A stretch of DNA of 64,000 bases, taken from positions 124,001 through 188,000 of the forward strand of contig JADJVK010000002.1 of assembly GCA_016710625.1 (NCBI GenBank), given 5' to 3'. The position numbers were made by a program, and so were the translations under genes. The first letter of the stretch is position 1; every line of letters begins with the position of its first letter. Source of the DNA: Saprospiraceae bacterium (lineage in GTDB: Bacteria; Bacteroidota; Bacteroidia; Chitinophagales; Saprospiraceae). Shown piece after piece: positions 8,725-17,499 of this stretch. Below the pieces are notes generated by a model. It did no database searches and was not told the origin of the DNA. It saw only the letters and a list, made by a program, of their open reading frames with translations.

Positions 8725-9459
8725 ATGTGTGGAGTTTTTGCCCAAACTGGATTGGATTTTAGAGGACTTTCGGATACCATCCGACATGCAAAAAAAGCAT
8801 TAAAAGAAAAGCGGATAAAAGAAGGACAGTCCATCCTTCCCAATTTCAATATTTGGACAGGTATGAATGCTTTAGTGGTTACCCAAGAGGAACCCGATTT
8901 TATGCAAAATATGCAATTTGGTTTCACCCCAGATTGGGCTAAAAAGCAAATGTATTTATTTAATGCAAGGGTAGAAGGGGATGAAAATCAATTGAATAGT
9001 CCTGATTATTCTGGTGAAATGGGGATATTTGAAAAACCTGCATTTAAAGAAGCAATACGCCATAATCGCTGCATTGTACCGATGGATTATTTTATAGAAG
9101 GTCCTGAAAAACTCGGATTGAAAAAGCCATTTTTGTTTAAAAGAAAAGATGATTTAGCCTTTGTAGTGGCTGGAATTTGGAATAAATGGCAATTGAAAGA
9201 TTTTTCAATCTATTGTTTTAGCATTCTTACCACTCCAGCATCAAAATTAGTCAAACAAATTGGGCATCATCGCTCTCCATTAATCTTAAATTATGAAGAT
9301 ATTGATGGTTGGTTAGATAAAGATATATCTCCCGATAAACTTACCAAACTGATGCAACCGTTTGATAGTGAAGAATTTGAATGTTATCCAATTTCTGATG
9401 GAGTGACTAAAAAGCAAAATACAAAAGAGGTGATGACTCCAATTCTTGAATTATTTTAA
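8725..9459 (+). CDS. SRAP/HMCES-type abasic-site DNA-protein crosslinking protein (YedK family)
   Basis: 244 residues starting MCG, where Cys2 becomes the N-terminal nucleophile that crosslinks to abasic sites in single-stranded DNA. Other family landmarks are FNARVEG, RCIVPMDYFIEG (conserved Glu) and the late histidine motif HHRSPLIL. The usual RCLIPxxGFYEW is varied to IVPMDYFIEG, which is common in Bacteroidota. SRAP proteins shield abasic sites at replication forks. The gene begins 10 nt after the TSUP gene, in the same direction, and probably shares its transcript. No SOS box was recognised. Confidence 0.9.
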   Translation: MCGVFAQTGLDFRGLSDTIRHAKKALKEKRIKEGQSILPNFNIWTGMNALVVTQEEPDFMQNMQFGFTPDWAKKQMYLFNARVEGDENQLNSPDYSGEMGIFEKPAFKEAIRHNRCIVPMDYFIEGPEKLGLKKPFLFKRKDDLAFVVAGIWNKWQLKDFSIYCFSILTTPASKLVKQIGHHRSPLILNYEDIDGWLDKDISPDKLTKLMQPFDSEEFECYPISDGVTKKQNTKEVMTPILELF

Positions 9460-9705
9460 ATAATCCAAACAATTTATGATTATCCATTAGGATAAAAATA
9501 CAATCACCTTGTTTTTCCATAATTTGTCTAATTTATTTAACAAAATAGCCAAAAGCAACCAATTTTGAACTTGTAATTTATACTAAATTTAAATAGTAAA
9601 AAGATACCTACTTTTTTATCAATTATATTCATATCCATTTTTGTAAATTCTTATATTAATTTATCTTTACAATTATTATTAATTACATTAAATTGATTAT
9701 GGCTT

Positions 9706-11364
9706 ATGATGCCAACTGATATAAATGATGTAGAATATTTCCATAAAGTTGTTGACTGCCAGTATGCCTGTCCTGCACATACCCCTGTTCCTCATTATAT
9801 TCGTTTGATAGCTGCCGGTAAATATACCGAAGCATATATGGTGAATTGGGAGTCCAATGTTTTTCCTGGGGTACTAGGAAGGACCTGTGATAGACCCTGT
9901 GAACCAGCTTGTAGAAGGGGTAGAGTGGAGGAAGAACCAGTAGCAATTTGCCGTCTAAAAAGAGTTGCAGCAGATAACAAATCAGATATCACTCATTTGT
10001 TACCTACCATTCCAACGGTTAAAAATGGGAAAAAAATAGCATTGATTGGTGCTGGTCCAGCATCTTTGACTGTCGCTAGAGATTTAGCACCATTAGGATA
10101 CGAATTACACATTTTTGATGACCAAACGAAAGGTGGCGGAATGATGAGAAGTCAGATTCCCTCATTTAGGCTTCCAGCTGAAGTTTTAGATCAAGAAGTG
10201 AATTTTGTATTAAATATGGATGTCGTCCAGCATTTTAACCACTATGTGAAAAGCATGAAGGAAATGTTGGAGACTGGTTATGATGCAATTTTTGTGGGAA
10301 CTGGAGCACCAAGTGGAAAAGATTTGCCCGATTTGCCAGGTAGATGGGATATTAAAGAAAATATACATATTGGTATTCAATGGCTTGCTAGTGTTGCTTT
10401 TGAGCATACTCATAGTATTGGAAAAAGAGTAATCGTTTTAGGTGGCGGTAACACGGCTATGGATTGTTGCCGAACATCGAGAAGATTGGGCGGAGAGGAT
10501 GTAAAAGTTATTGTGAGAAGTCCATTCAAGGAAATGAAAGCTTCACCATGGGAAATAGAAGATGCAATGCATGAAGATATTCCAATTTTAGACAATCATG
10601 TACCTAAAAGCTTTGTTGCTGAAAATGGCAAGTTAAAGGGAATGATGTTTGAAAGAGTGAAAGCGGAATATGATGCTAGTGGCAAAAGAAAGCTTGTTCC
10701 AACTGGTGAGCCAGATATTTTTGTGGAAGCAGATGATGTCATTATCGCTATTGGACAAGAAAATAAATTTCAATGGATCGAAAAAGATCTTGGAATTGAG
10801 TTCGATAAATGGGAAATGCCAGTAATTAATTCAAATAATTTCTCGTCAACTAAAGCTGGAGTTTTCTTCGGTGGAGATGCTGCTCTAGGTCCAAAAAATG
10901 TAATTACAGCTGTAGCTCAAGGACATCAAGCTGCTATTTCAATTGATTTATATTGTAGCGGTAAAGATTTGAATGAAAGACCTGCTCCTCATACTAATTT
11001 GGTGAGCTCAAAAATGGGTATTCACGAATGGAGCTATGATAATTATGTAGCGAATGACAATAGATATATTGTTCCTCAGGCTGATAAAAAAGAGACACTA
11101 ATCAACAGAAAGAAAGAGGTAGAATTAGGATTTTCATTGGGTACTGCTTTCAAAGAAGCCGAAAGGTGTTTGAATTGTGATGTGCAAACAGTTTTCACAG
11201 ATAGCAAATGTATTGAATGTGATGCCTGTATGGATATTTGCCCTACTTCATGTATTACTTTCACAACTAACGAAGAAAATGAGGACGATTTAAGAAATAA
11301 ATTAATCGTTCCAGCCCTTAATAAATCTCAAGATATTATGGTTTACCAACATGGTATGAAGTGA
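9706..11364 (+). CDS. GltD-like FAD/NAD(P)-dependent oxidoreductase with ferredoxin-type cluster, 3' end fused out of frame to korA
   Basis: 552 codons. The N-terminal cysteine-rich Fe-S domain (CQYACPAHTPVP, CDRPCEPACRRGR) is that of GltD-type flavoproteins. The FAD site IALIGAGPASLTVA and the NAD(P) site VIVLGGGNTAMDC follow. The C-terminal part has CLNCDVQ and a 4Fe-4S ferredoxin motif CIECDACMDICPTSCITF. Only one such motif is present; relatives that I recall have a second CxxCxxCxxxCP motif after it. The natural protein appears to end near QDIMV (~11343). The last few residues (YQHGMK) are korA sequence read in another frame. Role by context: passing electrons between KorAB-derived ferredoxin and NAD(P)H. 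Confidence 0.85.
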   Translation: MMPTDINDVEYFHKVVDCQYACPAHTPVPHYIRLIAAGKYTEAYMVNWESNVFPGVLGRTCDRPCEPACRRGRVEEEPVAICRLKRVAADNKSDITHLLPTIPTVKNGKKIALIGAGPASLTVARDLAPLGYELHIFDDQTKGGGMMRSQIPSFRLPAEVLDQEVNFVLNMDVVQHFNHYVKSMKEMLETGYDAIFVGTGAPSGKDLPDLPGRWDIKENIHIGIQWLASVAFEHTHSIGKRVIVLGGGNTAMDCCRTSRRLGGEDVKVIVRSPFKEMKASPWEIEDAMHEDIPILDNHVPKSFVAENGKLKGMMFERVKAEYDASGKRKLVPTGEPDIFVEADDVIIAIGQENKFQWIEKDLGIEFDKWEMPVINSNNFSSTKAGVFFGGDAALGPKNVITAVAQGHQAAISIDLYCSGKDLNERPAPHTNLVSSKMGIHEWSYDNYVANDNRYIVPQADKKETLINRKKEVELGFSLGTAFKEAERCLNCDVQTVFTDSKCIECDACMDICPTSCITFTTNEENEDDLRNKLIVPALNKSQDIMVYQHGMK

Positions 11365-12995
11365 GGGTAAGTGAAAAAGGTTATTTGGGTAGAAAAGCTG
11401 GAATCGATTTGATGGTGAGTGTCAACCCACAAAGTATGAAAAAAGATATTGCTAGTGTAAAGCCTGGTGGTTACTTTTTATATGATAGTACTAAGAAATT
11501 AAATACTGAAGAATATCGCTCTGATATCAACTTTATTGAAATTCCAATCATGGAAATTTGCAATAAAGAATTTACGGATGCTCGACAAAAACAGTTATTT
11601 AAGAATATCGTTTATGTCGGTGCTTTAGCGACTTTGTTGGATATTAGTGTAGATGTTATTGAAAATTTGTTTGCCGAACAATTTGAAGGTAAAGAAAAAT
11701 TAATTGCTCCCAATATCAAAGCTTTAAACCTTGGTTGTGATTTTATAAAGAATAATTATAAATACCCATTGGATTTTAGAGTAGAAAGAAGAGATTTGGT
11801 GAAAGACTGGATCATGATTGATGGTAATTCAGCAGCTGGATTAGGTGCTGTTTATGGCGGTGCAACAGTTGTGTCTTGGTATCCAATTACACCATCTACT
11901 TCATTGGTCGGTGCTTTCGAGAGCTATGCCAAAGAATTAAGAGTGGACCCAATTACCGGGAAAAATAATTTCTCTATCGTTCAAGCTGAAGATGAGTTAT
12001 CTGCAATCGGTATGGCAATTGGTGCCAATTGGAATGGAGCAAGGTCATTTACTGCGACCAGTGGTCCAGGAGTTTCTTTGATGAATGAATTTTTAGGCTT
12101 GGCTTATTATTCAGAAATTCCAGTAGTTTTGGTTGATGTTCAACGGGCAGGTCCTTCAACTGGGATGCCTACAAGATCTCAACAATCGGATTTGTTGATG
12201 GCAGCTTATGCTTCTCATGGCGATACCAAACATGTTTTATTATTTCCATCTACTCCTACGGAGTGTTTCGATATGATGGCTGATGCTTTCGATTATGCAG
12301 AGCAGTTGCAAACACCAGTTATCATGATGACTGACTTGGACTTGGGGATGAATGATCATATGACGCCACCTTTCCATTGGGACGAAAATAGAAAATATAA
12401 AAGAGGTAAGGTGCTTTCTGAGGCTCAATTAGATGAAGTTGCAAAATGGGGTAGGTACTTAGATGTTGATGGAGACGGAATCCCATATCGAACTTTACCT
12501 GGCACTCATCCGACCAAAGGAGCTTACTTCACTAGGGGTTCTTCTCACGATGAATATGCAGCTTATTCGGAGGATTCGGATACTTATGTCAGAATTATGA
12601 ATAGGTTGGTAAAAAAATTGGAAACTGCCAAGTCGATTATTCCTACACCAGATTTCTATCAGGAAACAGATCAATCCGAAATTGGAATTATTTTCATTGG
12701 CACTACTCGTTATGCTGCTGAGGAAACGATAGATATCATGAAAGAAAATGGAAATGTAATCGATGCAGTTAGAATTAAATCTTTTCCTTTTCATCAGTCG
12801 ATTGCAGATTTTATTGAAAGTCATAAGTATGTTTATGTAGTGGAACAAAATAGAGATGCTCAATTAAGGACTTTGCTAATCAATGAATTAGAAGTAAATC
12901 CGAAAAAATTGATTAAAGTATTGAATTTTGATGGAACGCCAATTACTGCCGATTATATTATATCTCATTTAAATATCCAAAACTCTAATAATTAA
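11361..12995 (+). CDS. korA: 2-oxoacid:ferredoxin oxidoreductase alpha (gamma-alpha fused) subunit, 5' end missing
   Basis: 544 codons from GTG 11361, but the coding frame reads upstream into LPTWYEVRVSEKGYLGR from ~11340, with a TAA at 11322. The usual first ~55-65 residues of the gamma domain are therefore absent. Visible parts are the rest of the gamma domain (VSVNPQSMKKDI, KPGGYFLYD), then the pyrimidine-binding alpha domain with YPITPSTSLV, ATSGPGVSLMNEF and QRAGPSTGMPTRSQQSDL, and the C-terminal transketolase-like domain. With KorB it would oxidise a 2-oxoacid such as 2-oxoglutarate to acyl-CoA, reducing ferredoxin. The substrate is not fixed by sequence alone. korB begins 6 nt after the stop codon. 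Confidence 0.88.
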   Translation: MRVSEKGYLGRKAGIDLMVSVNPQSMKKDIASVKPGGYFLYDSTKKLNTEEYRSDINFIEIPIMEICNKEFTDARQKQLFKNIVYVGALATLLDISVDVIENLFAEQFEGKEKLIAPNIKALNLGCDFIKNNYKYPLDFRVERRDLVKDWIMIDGNSAAGLGAVYGGATVVSWYPITPSTSLVGAFESYAKELRVDPITGKNNFSIVQAEDELSAIGMAIGANWNGARSFTATSGPGVSLMNEFLGLAYYSEIPVVLVDVQRAGPSTGMPTRSQQSDLLMAAYASHGDTKHVLLFPSTPTECFDMMADAFDYAEQLQTPVIMMTDLDLGMNDHMTPPFHWDENRKYKRGKVLSEAQLDEVAKWGRYLDVDGDGIPYRTLPGTHPTKGAYFTRGSSHDEYAAYSEDSDTYVRIMNRLVKKLETAKSIIPTPDFYQETDQSEIGIIFIGTTRYAAEETIDIMKENGNVIDAVRIKSFPFHQSIADFIESHKYVYVVEQNRDAQLRTLLINELEVNPKKLIKVLNFDGTPITADYIISHLNIQNSNN

Positions 12996-13001
12996 TAGAT
13001 T

Positions 13002-14054
13002 ATGTCATATATCAAGCCAAAGTTTCAACATCCAAGATTGCCTAAAAACCCATTAGGTTACACTAGAAGAGATTATGAAGGCTCTTTATCTACCCTTTGT
13101 GCTGGTTGTGGTCACGACTCTATTAGTGCTGCAATTGTAGATGCTTGCTTCGAATTAAATATTCAACCACATAAAGTGGCAAAATTATCTGGTATCGGCT
13201 GTTCTTCGAAAACACCTGCTTATTTTTTGAGCAATTCACATGGATTCAATTCGGTTCATGGTAGGATGCCTTCAGTAGCTACTGGTGCAAATTTGGCAAA
13301 TAGAGACTTGTTGTATTTAGGAGTTTCAGGTGATGGCGATAGTGCATCCATTGGTTTTGGCCAATTTGCTCATGTTATCAGAAGAAATCTGAATATGACT
13401 TATATTGTCATGAATAATGGCTGTTATGGATTGACAAAAGGGCAAGATTCTGCTACTGCAGATAATGGCTCTATCTCTAAATCAGGCAATGCAAATACCT
13501 TTGAAGGAATCGATTTATGTGCTTTAGCAATTGAACTTGGTGCAACTTATGTGGCTCAAAGTTTTAGTGGAGATAAAACACAATTAATTCCACTGATAAA
13601 AGCGGCTTTGTCACATAATGGATTTTCATTGATCAATGTAATTTCTCCTTGTGTGACTTTCAACAATAATGCAGGTTCTACAAAGTCTTACGATTATGTG
13701 AGAGAACACAATGAAGCTTTGAATAGAATTGATTTTGTACCAATTAAATCTGAAATTACGACTGAATATAATCATGACATTGTGAAATATGTTGAGATGC
13801 ACGATGGATCGATGATAAAATTAAATAAGATTTCACCAGAATGGAATCCAGAAAATAAATTATCCATCATTACTGCTTTACAAAAAGCTAAACAAAATCA
13901 TGAAATTTTAACAGGACTTTTGTATTTGGATAATAATAGCGTTGAACTAAATGATTTAATTAATGCGACAAATAGACCTCTTAATACATTGACTGAAAAG
14001 GAGTTGTGTCCAGGAGAAACTGCACTTCAAAATATCAATGCTTCATTAAGATAA
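13002..14054 (+). CDS. korB: 2-oxoacid:ferredoxin oxidoreductase beta (TPP-binding) subunit
   Basis: 350 residues. TPP-binding landmarks are LCAGCGHDSIS near the N-terminus, GIGCSSKTPAYF, the metal/TPP motif SGDGDSASIGFGQF followed by NNGCYGLTKGQ, and VISPCVTFNN. It lacks a ferredoxin domain of its own, as usual for two-subunit KorAB. It is the partner of the korA product immediately upstream, and the GltD-like flavoprotein completes the cluster. The stop codon lies inside a perfect 14-bp inverted repeat that also serves as the terminator. Confidence 0.93.
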   Translation: MSYIKPKFQHPRLPKNPLGYTRRDYEGSLSTLCAGCGHDSISAAIVDACFELNIQPHKVAKLSGIGCSSKTPAYFLSNSHGFNSVHGRMPSVATGANLANRDLLYLGVSGDGDSASIGFGQFAHVIRRNLNMTYIVMNNGCYGLTKGQDSATADNGSISKSGNANTFEGIDLCALAIELGATYVAQSFSGDKTQLIPLIKAALSHNGFSLINVISPCVTFNNNAGSTKSYDYVREHNEALNRIDFVPIKSEITTEYNHDIVKYVEMHDGSMIKLNKISPEWNPENKLSIITALQKAKQNHEILTGLLYLDNNSVELNDLINATNRPLNTLTEKELCPGETALQNINASLR

Positions 14055-14080
14055 TGAAGCATTGATTGTCTTTTTATTTC
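14035..14080 (+). terminator. Intrinsic terminator overlapping the korB stop codon
   Basis: Perfect inverted repeat: 14035-14048 pairs with 14052-14065 around an AGA loop, followed by a T-rich tract (14071-14080). The korB TAA (14052-14054) is part of the right arm. It lies between convergent genes, but only the plus-strand side has a clear T tract. Confidence 0.75.
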
Positions 14081-15952
14081 TTTGAATTATTGACATCCCC
14101 GACTTTCATTCCATACCAATCTAATTGTATATAATCTCCAGTTGGATTGGTGATAGTCGCTTTTTCTGGGAAAGGAAATGGTTTGTATTCATCAGGAAAC
14201 TGATATACTGTAGGCATAAATCGCCAACTTTTGGAATTTGAAAACTTTTCAATGATTAATAAAATCAATTTTCTTAATTCCACCATATCTGCTGTCGAAA
14301 CTTTATTATCATTATTTGCATCCGCAGCAATGATTCTCAATGGTGTATTTAAGGTATCTATCTTTAAAATATGCTTATTGATGGCAACTAAATCTGCTGT
14401 TGAAACTCCATTATTCGGTAAAGTGTCATGATTACAAGTCATTTCGAAAGTAAATTTAGAAGGCACTAAAGGGAAGACATATAATCCTAATGTGTCAGTA
14501 TAGGCATACAAAGTAGTGCTATCACTCACCATTTTGACTTCAATGTCTTTCACACCTTTTCCTACATCATTGATTATATAACCAGCTAATGTATAATTTT
14601 TCAAAGTGTCAGGTGGGTCATAGCCAGAAATAGTTTTAATACCAGTATTATTCGGATCTAACCAATCTTTTAATCTTGTGGAAGGCGTTCCATCACCCAC
14701 CCAAGATTTTGATAATTTTCCTGCAAACAAATTTATTACAGAACATACATTAACATTTCCACCGTGCAATTGACCAATTATTTGTCCATTTTGATTAAAT
14801 AATGGACCTCCAGAGGAGCCGATTTCAAAAATCCCTTGATCTAAAATCATTTTCCAATGGGTATAGGGTGCAGTTACTATATTATTGTTCCAAGTAATTG
14901 TTCCACTATGGTTAACTGCTGGGTCGTTATCTACAGATATTTTTTGAATATCTCCTTTTGGATGATGAATAAGTGCTGATTTTGTAGTTAAAACAGTTGT
15001 GTCGATAGACCATCCATTCAAATACAATTTATAACTTGGTGGTAAATAAAGCACATTTAGTCGCATCAATAAAAAATCAGTTTGTTGCCTCCCAGCAAGG
15101 GGAGTAGCTCCAACGATAAAATTAGTACTTGGTTCTTGTGCAGGATTACTACAATTATTGGATTCATAATTGAAATCAAAAACCCAATAATCCCAAAGTG
15201 GGGTAAAACCGTCTTGGCAATGAAAGGCGGATAGAAATAAAGGTTCTCCATCATTGTTCGTATTATTCACCAATGAACCAGTACAATATCCTGTCAATCC
15301 TTGATCCATTACTAAAAAGATTCGAGCAACTCCTCTTTTATTATTTTGATAATTTGCTCCTAAAGGGCAATTGATATTGATATTGCAAGGATTTGATTTT
15401 CCGAAACCTAAAGTAGTATCAATAAATCTTTCAGAATTGTCTTGTTGGTTTATGATGGTGTTACTCTCTGGTTTTTCTCGATAACCATAATAAACTCTCC
15501 AAATCGTAAATGGTGGAATATTCGCATTTACTATTGGGGTGGTGTATTCTATAATAGCTTCATCACCACTAATCATAGAGGTAATGAAATTACCTTTTTG
15601 GTTATTAAATTTTGAAGTATATGACCGTATTTCTCAGATTTATCTTTGTTGAAAATCACTAAAGTAGCACCATCTGGAATTCTGAAATTTTTATATAAAG
15701 ACTTCTATGTAGGGCGTTAGGAGCAGAAAATTTGATTGTCCAAACCTTTGTGTTGCCTTTGGTTTCCCAAATTCCATCTATTGCTGGGTTGATATTTACA
15801 GCGACGGGAGCCGCAAATCTTGAATTTCCATAAACTCTTTTATCGTCATCCATTAATTTTTGAAATGACTGAGGTTGTAATTGCACAATAGATTTCTGAG
15901 CAAAAATTACGGAAGGTAATAGGAAAAATAATAGTAAATACTTATACATCAT
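14074..15952 (-). pseudogene. Secreted Lys-C-like trypsin-fold protease with dockerin-like tail, two frameshifts
   Basis: Pieces in different frames form one protein of ~625 residues. The 5' piece (from 15952) has a signal peptide ending VIFAQ. Moving frame near 15690 (T run 15688-15692) and near 15623 restores IPDGATL...SEKYGPYTSKFNNQKG and then SGDEAIIEY, as in lysyl-endopeptidase-like proteins. The protease domain has the histidine in FLSAFHC, the aspartate probably in QTDFLLMRL, and the nucleophile in GSSGGPLFN. A Greek-key/SdrD-like segment follows, then two Ca-binding dockerin-like stretches (STADLVAINKHIL, DANNDNKVSTADMVELRKLIL). No T9SS sorting domain is evident at the end (GDVNNSKK). 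Both lesions are single-base losses, so sequencing error is as likely as true decay. The intact stretch is 14074-15576. Confidence 0.75.
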
Positions 15953-16121
15953 GGGTTCGGATTGTGAATAAACTAAACAATTAAAATGATTGAAAAGAAA
16001 ATATTACATATAGAAAAAATTAATCTATAAAAGATAATCTAGTCAAACAATTACACAAAAGTAACAGTTTTCGAGGATTGAAACAAATTTTTTTAAATTT
16101 TGAAAATATCAGATTGATAAA

Positions 16122-17447
16122 TTAATTTTTCAAAGTAGAATAGGTGGGAGAAATAAGATTATTTATTTTGTAATAAACATTTTTGTTCACCAAATTTCCA
16201 ATTTCAAATCCTAATCTCAAGCCTTCTTCACAATCATTTTTGTAATGAACACCCATTAAAACTCTTGAAAAAGCATTCTCAATCGCCATTTCTTTGATGT
16301 TGTGAAATGATCTTTTTTTGCCCAGAAACTCACTCCTATTGTCATGAGAATCATCGGTAAATGCATAATTCTTCCCAAATTGGTTTTCTAATATTTCACA
16401 AGAAACTGCACCAAAAATGGAGTGACCAGAAGGATAAGAGGGAAAATTAGGGGCATCATGCAAAGATTTCCACTGATTATCAATCCTTTTTTGTATAAAT
16501 TCTTGTGGTCTTTCTACTTGATATTTATATTTGTTATACCAGCAAACTACTGCTGCATCATAAAAACCAACACCTAATTTCAAATATAAATCAATTAATT
16601 CATCTACTTTAAGTGACTCATTTGAAACAATATTATTCGTAATATTAACCCATCTACCTATTGGAGAGAATGTTAATCCTCTAATATCATCACTCCAAAA
16701 TTCTGCAATCCAAATATCTTCATTTTTAAGATTTTGAGACTGAGCATATAGAGACAGTGCATCTTCATATATCGCTTTTTCAAATGAAGATTTATTATAA
16801 TATGGTGGATTGCATTTAAATATCAACTTATCAACTATCACTGAACTTTTTGCATTAGCCCAATCTGGTAATATTGGATCAGTTGACTTAAATTGATATT
16901 TTGGAAAATGACTAAATTTATAAACCTCTTTTTTTTCCCTGCCAGGTTGATTCAGGACTAAATCAACTTTTGATGTTACTTTTGACAAAAGTTCAACCTC
17001 AGATTCTTTGCTAATTTTTGATTTTGGTTTTAACGAATTTGAAATTGAAAGATTGAGTAAATTTATTTTATCAAAATCCTCTTTTTTGATATCTTTAAAA
17101 AAAAGTTCTAAGTAATGAGCATACAAATCATTCAATAAAATTAACTTAGAATTTCTATCTACATTCTCTTGCAAATGATTGATAAAATAAGCTCCAATAC
17201 CCATTTTAGCATATCTTTCAGCTGTGATAGGAGGGTATGCATTCAAATCTTTGCTTTCCAATTGCAAACTTAAATTATACCATTGAAGCATAACTGATTT
17301 TACTTCTTTAGCATAAATTTTTTCAGAATTTTCAACAGGATTGTAAAAAGAAAAAAGTGCTAATAACAGAACCATTACAACAATGAAAATTGCTGAAAAT
17401 GAATAACTTGTAAATTTTTTATATATTTTTGTTTGACTTATTTTCAC
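16122..17447 (-). CDS. Vanadium-dependent haloperoxidase-like / PAP2 phosphatase family protein
   Basis: 441 residues with one N-terminal membrane helix or uncleaved signal (~18-35). The three PAP2/haloperoxidase motifs are complete: K(x6)RP in KYKYQVERPQ, PSGH in YPSGHSIFG, and SRxxxGxHxxxD in SRVLMGVHYKND. The long helical N-terminal part (~residues 40-300) fits the haloperoxidase-like branch rather than small lipid phosphatases. Whether it is a phosphatase or a haloperoxidase cannot be told from these motifs. It lies 52 nt downstream of the histidine kinase gene in the same direction, so it may be part of that operon. Confidence 0.85.
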   Translation of the reverse strand: MKISQTKIYKKFTSYSFSAIFIVVMVLLLALFSFYNPVENSEKIYAKEVKSVMLQWYNLSLQLESKDLNAYPPITAERYAKMGIGAYFINHLQENVDRNSKLILLNDLYAHYLELFFKDIKKEDFDKINLLNLSISNSLKPKSKISKESEVELLSKVTSKVDLVLNQPGREKKEVYKFSHFPKYQFKSTDPILPDWANAKSSVIVDKLIFKCNPPYYNKSSFEKAIYEDALSLYAQSQNLKNEDIWIAEFWSDDIRGLTFSPIGRWVNITNNIVSNESLKVDELIDLYLKLGVGFYDAAVVCWYNKYKYQVERPQEFIQKRIDNQWKSLHDAPNFPSYPSGHSIFGAVSCEILENQFGKNYAFTDDSHDNRSEFLGKKRSFHNIKEMAIENAFSRVLMGVHYKNDCEEGLRLGFEIGNLVNKNVYYKINNLISPTYSTLKN

Positions 17448-17499
17448 TCTACAAATTTACCATGTTTTGAATAGGATAGTATTAGAATTCAATTAGAAT

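Noticed and set aside
9460..9705. Small gene between the SRAP gene and the GltD-like gene
   Set aside because: The stretch is AT-rich with no convincing reading frame or motif; it probably holds only the promoter of the GltD-kor cluster.
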